DNA from: a virus
Virus record (IMG/VR): IMGVR_UViG_3300018080_000142
Location: 29,680-93,679 of that record
Length of the DNA: 64,000 bases
Reading direction: 5' to 3' (one strand)
Each line of letters opens with the position of its first letter. Position 1 is the stretch's first letter. Below the pieces are notes generated by a model. That model did not search any database and was not told where the DNA came from. It saw nothing but the letters and a program-made list of their open reading frames with translations. Shown here in pieces: positions 59,773 through 64,000 of the stretch. A program made the translations under genes and the position numbers.

Positions 59773-59986
59773 ATATGTATTAATAGCAATAATTACGGCA
59801 ATTATTGTTGATATATCTTTGGGCGATGATCCCCCAAGAGATACTATTAAGGCTGAGGCTGAGATCGAAGTTCCGAGCAGGTCGTTGCAGATCGAGCAGA
59901 AAGTCCTGAACGATCAGATAAAAGAACGTCTGACTAAGTGGGATTCATTGATTATGAAACAGGATTCATTAATAAAGAAAGAATGA
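59756..59986 (+). CDS. Rz-like inner-membrane spanin candidate, 76 aa
   Basis: N-terminal TM helix (YVLIAIITAIIVDISLG) and a periplasmic coiled coil (LQIEQKVLNDQIKERLTKW), the layout of an i-spanin. It overlaps both neighbours. Confidence 0.5.
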   Translation: MSRWIKYVLIAIITAIIVDISLGDDPPRDTIKAEAEIEVPSRSLQIEQKVLNDQIKERLTKWDSLIMKQDSLIKKE

Positions 59987-60501
59987 GATATTCACTGATT
60001 ATACTGATTTTACTGCTGTCAGGATGTTCTGCCCAAAAAAGAATTGCCAGAGGCCACAAGCTGATCGAAAAGTACCCGGTAATACTTGATAGTTACATTA
60101 CTGTTAAGGATTCTGTCAGCTACAAAGACACTACGATCTATCGTGATACAACCATTTATGATACACTTCCGGGAGAATATATCATCAAATCCGTTCAGAT
60201 ACCATGTCCGGATATCAAAATCGATCCGATAGAGAGCATTATAAGGGGCGTGAAGGTCCGATCTTGGATTGACAATGGTAGACTATACCAAGAGGTAGAT
60301 ATCCCGGATATGGTCTACAGATGGCGTTTAGATTCGGCAATTGTTGAGAAGAACAGATATGAAAAAAGGCTTGTCTCTGAAATAATGCGGCCACCGCCAG
60401 ATATTGTGATACCAAAATTGTTTCATTTCTATAGATCAGGATTCTTTATTTTGGCTGTACTATTTATTATTACCATATTCATGTTAATACTGAGAAAATG
60501 A
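59983..60501 (+). CDS. Unimolecular-spanin-like lipoprotein with C-terminal TM, 172 aa
   Basis: Start at ATG 59983 (MRYSLIILILLLSGC then SAQKR) gives a strong lipobox LSGC. The mature domain carries beta-like KDTTIYRDTTIYDTLPGEYI. The protein ends in a TM helix (FFILAVLFIITIFMLIL). An outer-membrane lipid anchor plus an inner-membrane TM is the u-spanin layout, which would fuse the two membranes during lysis. Confidence 0.6.
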   Translation: MRYSLIILILLLSGCSAQKRIARGHKLIEKYPVILDSYITVKDSVSYKDTTIYRDTTIYDTLPGEYIIKSVQIPCPDIKIDPIESIIRGVKVRSWIDNGRLYQEVDIPDMVYRWRLDSAIVEKNRYEKRLVSEIMRPPPDIVIPKLFHFYRSGFFILAVLFIITIFMLILRK

Positions 60502-61208
60502 AAATCGAGGATCTTGTATATGACGTTTTCGAGATAAAGGGAGCTACTGAGGATGACTCGGATCTTGACGAACTGTGGGTGCTTCACAAGATCAACAACT
60601 ATCGTTCGGCACTCATTAAAAGAGATTTTGATCTTTCAAATGAGATTAACCCGACCTGGCTGCAGAGAGTCCATAAGTTCAGCTGGGAAAAAACCAATGC
60701 CGCCGATGATCCTGCAATCACGTATAACAGCGTCAGATTAGGTAAGTACACCCTCCCGGCAGTAATATCCCTTCCGGATGATATGGGTACTTATAGAGTG
60801 ACTGGATCCTCGGCAATTCTTCAGCTCGAGGTGATTGACTTTGCCTTGCTGATGATGAAAGCCGAGATCGGTGAGCAGATCCCAGGAGAGTACGGATATT
60901 ACTCCAAGGTAGGGAATGTCATCTATTGCTATCCTTACATTATGGAAGGTTCGGCTATGATCGTAGCTGATAATCCTCTCGATGTACAGATCCACGATCC
61001 ATCGACCGGCGCTTTGAGAGATATGGTATTCACCGATGAATACCCGCTTGACAGAACTCTCGCCCAGGAAGCATTGCTCATGTTCCTTAAAAATGACATG
61101 GCCATTGCTGAAGGAGCAATAACAGATATTATCAACGATGCACAAGATCAGCTTAAAATATTAAAGGATGTTCGGACAACGCAACAAATACCGAGAAATA
61201 CGCAATAG
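60498..61208 (+). CDS. Ring/adaptor-like structural protein, 236 aa
   Basis: MKIEDLVYDVFEIKGATEDD and VLHKINNYRSALIKRDF are a helical N-terminus. A beta-rich middle and a C-terminal helix (AQEALLMFLKNDMAIAEGAI) follow. This layout resembles podoviral head-tail connector rings, including crAss-like neck proteins. Assignment by style and position. Confidence 0.5.
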   Translation: MKIEDLVYDVFEIKGATEDDSDLDELWVLHKINNYRSALIKRDFDLSNEINPTWLQRVHKFSWEKTNAADDPAITYNSVRLGKYTLPAVISLPDDMGTYRVTGSSAILQLEVIDFALLMMKAEIGEQIPGEYGYYSKVGNVIYCYPYIMEGSAMIVADNPLDVQIHDPSTGALRDMVFTDEYPLDRTLAQEALLMFLKNDMAIAEGAITDIINDAQDQLKILKDVRTTQQIPRNTQ

Positions 61209-61557
61209 GATTATTAAGAAAATTTACAGAGGGCATAATACGAATGGATCATTGCGGGTAACTACAATTATAAAGAAATACCTACAGTATGCCATACCTG
61301 CCCTGGCACATGGGCATCCGATGAAGATAGTCCGGACGGTGCGAATAGAACTGGTTGATGAAAAACCTGCTGAATATGACAAAGACGACCATCTACGCTG
61401 TTTCCAAAGTGACAAATTATATGGGCATATGTTCTCAATTAAATTTACGTTTGCCAAATTCCATCATGAACATAAGTTCTATCCTGATGAAGAATTTCGG
61501 GAGATCTTACGTGCATCGATAGAATCTGACAATGTTTTTGAACTGGCAAAATCATGA
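61168..61557 (+). CDS. Hypothetical neck-region protein, 129 aa
   Basis: Basic N-terminus (YREIRNRIIKKIYRG) and an alpha/beta remainder. It overlaps the ring-like gene by 41 nt and the next by 4 nt. Not recognised. Confidence 0.5.
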   Translation: MFGQRNKYREIRNRIIKKIYRGHNTNGSLRVTTIIKKYLQYAIPALAHGHPMKIVRTVRIELVDEKPAEYDKDDHLRCFQSDKLYGHMFSIKFTFAKFHHEHKFYPDEEFREILRASIESDNVFELAKS

Positions 61558-62237
61558 AAAGAGTAACCATAAGACAGGCGATGATTGATGCGGTAGAAGA
61601 AACTGATGCAAATCTTGCAAGGTATCCGAATCAAGCATTGAAATGGGCAAAGTATATTGAAAGAGAGATCGGTTCATATCTTGGTTACAAGGTAAAAGCC
61701 AAGACAATAACATTGAACGGTTGCTACCTAGACCTACCAACCGACTGTTACAGAGTTGAAGGTGTAGTCCTGGGAGATTACGAGGATGAATGCAACATCC
61801 AGTACCGGGATATCACATATCCAATAATCCGGGAAGAAACGATCGAGGGCGCAGATGTATATGACAGGGATCTGACTAAGCTATGGATCCCCGCCGAGAC
61901 AACATGGGTGAGCAGGTTATTCTGGGAAGAAATTGGCGATCAACTGCACATGATCAATGAATATGAGGATCAGGATGTCACTTTAATCTATAATTACACT
62001 GAAACCGATGATAAAGGATACTGGCTGGTAAATGAATCGCACATCGATGCCATCAAAAAGTACATCAAGTATAAGTACTCAGAGAAATACCGATGGAAAA
62101 TGCTGAAAAGCGATAAGTTGCTGCGCCAGGGACATCTTGTCGTGATTGAGGATCTGAAAAGAGATTACAACCTTGCCGTGAGGAATGCTAGGGCAGAGGA
62201 TGGCCGTGAATCACCATTTGAAACAGAACAATATTAA
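61554..62237 (+). CDS. Tail stopper/ring-like protein, 227 aa
   Basis: TIRQAMIDAVEETDANLARYP then ALKWAKYIEREIG is a helical start followed by a beta-barrel-like middle. The form resembles the second connector-ring or stopper proteins of short-tailed phages. It overlaps the large tail gene (TAATG). Confidence 0.5.
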   Translation: MKRVTIRQAMIDAVEETDANLARYPNQALKWAKYIEREIGSYLGYKVKAKTITLNGCYLDLPTDCYRVEGVVLGDYEDECNIQYRDITYPIIREETIEGADVYDRDLTKLWIPAETTWVSRLFWEEIGDQLHMINEYEDQDVTLIYNYTETDDKGYWLVNESHIDAIKKYIKYKYSEKYRWKMLKSDKLLRQGHLVVIEDLKRDYNLAVRNARAEDGRESPFETEQY

Positions 62238-64000
62238 TGGATCCTATCGTAAATAGAATACATGACGGCATGCATCTTGATCATAACGAGTATGATCAGC
62301 CTGAAAATACCATGCGTAATAACCGGAATGGATTCATCATGGATCTTGAAAACGGCAATTTCCAATGGACAAATATCAAAGGCACGACCTATACCTTCAG
62401 GTTGAGTGCATATGACAAGGTCATGGCATGGACCTGGATCCGGGAGAGATTCTTCATACTTACCCTTAATGACAATGAGGATTTTGTCAGAATATCCGAG
62501 CTTTACTTTGATGAGCAGGGAGAGATCACCGATTACAGTGTTCGATGGCAGGGATCCAATACGGAGCTTAACTTAAGCCACGATCATCCTATCAGATCTA
62601 TCTGGGGATTCTATGAGAATGACGATATTCAAAGAATATACTGGAATGATTTTAATAATCAGCCGAGAACTCTTAACCTGCGCGGAACCGGAGTTCTGGA
62701 TCTCGAGGAAAAGTTTGCAAATTTCTTTCCAATCATTGAGGGCAGTTATGGAACATTCAGGCTCGGAGGGATTGTTTCAGGTGGTTCATGCCTGGCCGGT
62801 ACTTACTTCTTCGCATGGAGATTCTTCAAGGAAGGTTACTATACCGACTGGTCATATCTTACAACACCTGTCCATGTCACCGGAACACCGCTCGTAGATA
62901 CTTATGACGGCTACCAGGATAACCAGGGACAGGCTCCTGATGAAAATACCAATAAGAGGATCCGCATTACCTTGCAGGATCTTGACGTTGACTATGATTC
63001 CATCCAGATATGCTCCTTTTATTCCAATGACTATAATTCAGCTCAACCCGGTGTAATATTCTATGATGGTGACATCACCGGTGCTAACATGACCGTTGAC
63101 TTCATCGGTAGTGAAAACCTGGGAACAGTAACGATTGACGAACTTATTGAGACTTCCATCCTTATAGAACGCTGTAAGGATATGCGTCACATTAAGAAAT
63201 GGAATGTGATGTCGAATATCGAAGAAAGGGAGGAATTGGATGTGAGTACAATCCATCCGGAGGACAAGAATAACCAGATGAACGTCAATATAGAACCGTT
63301 CATCTACAGCATACCGCTTGATACAACAGCTTATCCGAGCGGAGGTTCGTGGACTCCCGGAAACAAAGCCTTGTACGGCATAAGATCCGGCTATACTGAG
63401 GCCGGCAATAAGATCATGCATAACGTATGGTACAGAGCATACGGTGGTGGAGTTCAATGGACAGATGATAACGGTATCCAGACTGTTGCCGATGGTGAAC
63501 TTTTCAAGCCAGTTGCAATTACCGGAACAGCAACGCTTGACTCAGGAACGGTCTACCAGGCAATCGTACTGCGGAAATACAAGAAAGCTACTGCAGGACC
63601 GGTCCCGGATATCAATGACGACTACGAAACGACTGTCTACGATATCTACAATGATTATTATAATTACAAGCATCCGGCCGTAAATGCCTTCTTAAAAGGA
63701 TATCCATCCAATGAACTTGTACGACTCGGAGTGTTGTTTTTCGACTTGACCGGCCGGCCATTTTTTGTTAGGTGGCTTAACAACCAGGATGCCACTTATG
63801 GCCAGCCTGACAACGGTGATACCAGGATCCCCAGACGTACTCAGGGTGGAAACTGGGACCTGGTTTTCTATGGCGATGATCAGGGATCAAGCGTCTGGGG
63901 TAGAGTCTCGGGAGGTATAATCGGACTTCGTGTGAGTAGTCTCGACATAACTCCGATCAAAGACAGGATAGGTGGTTTCATGATCGTAAGAGCGCCGATA
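62237..64000 (+). CDS. Large tail protein, 3' end beyond the window
   Basis: ATG at 62237 overlaps the previous stop; the frame stays open to the window edge (588 codons). VNRIHDGMHLDHNEYDQPEN then RNNRNGFIMDLENGNFQWTN resembles the F-x-GG-x-x-x-D...N...GNxxxxNxxGT opening of tail hub or stabilisation proteins of crAss-like phages. Beta-propeller-like WxxN repeats follow. Probably the tail hub or nozzle. Confidence 0.55.
   Translation, partial: MDPIVNRIHDGMHLDHNEYDQPENTMRNNRNGFIMDLENGNFQWTNIKGTTYTFRLSAYDKVMAWTWIRERFFILTLNDNEDFVRISELYFDEQGEITDYSVRWQGSNTELNLSHDHPIRSIWGFYENDDIQRIYWNDFNNQPRTLNLRGTGVLDLEEKFANFFPIIEGSYGTFRLGGIVSGGSCLAGTYFFAWRFFKEGYYTDWSYLTTPVHVTGTPLVDTYDGYQDNQGQAPDENTNKRIRITLQDLDVDYDSIQICSFYSNDYNSAQPGVIFYDGDITGANMTVDFIGSENLGTVTIDELIETSILIERCKDMRHIKKWNVMSNIEEREELDVSTIHPEDKNNQMNVNIEPFIYSIPLDTTAYPSGGSWTPGNKALYGIRSGYTEAGNKIMHNVWYRAYGGGVQWTDDNGIQTVADGELFKPVAITGTATLDSGTVYQAIVLRKYKKATAGPVPDINDDYETTVYDIYNDYYNYKHPAVNAFLKGYPSNELVRLGVLFFDLTGRPFFVRWLNNQDATYGQPDNGDTRIPRRTQGGNWDLVFYGDDQGSSVWGRVSGGIIGLRVSSLDITPIKDRIGGFMIVRAPI

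Noticed and set aside
1-64000. CRISPR arrays, tRNA genes, insertion sequences, integrase or attachment sites
   Set aside because: I looked for regular spaced repeats, cloverleaf patterns other than the tmRNA-like T-arm, transposase and integrase motifs, and found none I could support.

Overview
The window is a 64 kb piece of a tailed-phage genome (or a prophage or assembled phage contig) from a Bacteroidota host. Host evidence: signal peptides ending in AQ or SQ, a TAnnTTTG-type -7 box upstream of the first rightward gene, few Shine-Dalgarno sites, and a tmRNA-like tag that begins Gly-Glu. A terminase, portal, acidic scaffold-like protein and major capsid protein in that order, no visible tape measure, sheath or tube gene, and ring/stopper-like proteins leading into a large tail protein suggest a short-tailed, possibly crAss-like, virus. 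That placement is inference. Both ends of the window cut through genes.

The genome is split into two arms that diverge at about 23.2-23.36 kb. The left arm (1-23.2 kb) is read leftward. It holds replication, recombination and many small accessory genes: a RepL-like winged-helix protein, an SSB-like protein with an acidic tail, a DnaA domain IV/zinc-ribbon protein, an SF2 helicase, an O/DnaD-like protein, a primase-helicase, a PD-(D/E)XK nuclease, a RadC/JAMM protein, a SWIM finger, a J-domain protein, several zinc-ribbon proteins, and small membrane proteins or lipoproteins. Genes overlap by ATGA or TAATG and form long operons. These are punctuated by a recurring AATTATTTTC motif, often about 26 bp before a start codon. 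A 0.8 kb strand-skewed gap at 21.3-22.1 kb carries repeats and palindromes and is the best origin candidate.

The most striking element is at 13.17-13.68 kb: an RNA gene that I read as a circularly permuted tmRNA. The acceptor/T-arm end comes first, then a highly structured spacer of about 280 nt, then the GGGGCUG 5' end, a tag frame (GESRFDQEHRLAA), a stop codon inside a P5-like hairpin, and a terminator. A second structured RNA candidate (15.89-16.07 kb) is closed by a perfect 12-bp stem.

The right arm (23.36-64 kb) is read rightward. It starts with a ribbon-helix-helix-like gene under a perfect 14-bp palindrome. Small genes follow, including a Tad2 (DUF2829) anti-Thoeris homologue. Next come packaging and capsid genes (27.4-37.9 kb), connector and structural genes (37.9-41.5 kb), fibre-like proteins sharing a duplicated module (41.5-46.1 kb), and an amidase endolysin (47.2 kb). 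From 47.9 to 59.2 kb there are six proteins with Sec-type signal peptides, including LamG-like, tail-fibre-like and beta-helix proteins. Holin/spanin-like genes (59.2-60.5 kb) and ring/stopper/tail genes (60.5-64 kb) complete the window.
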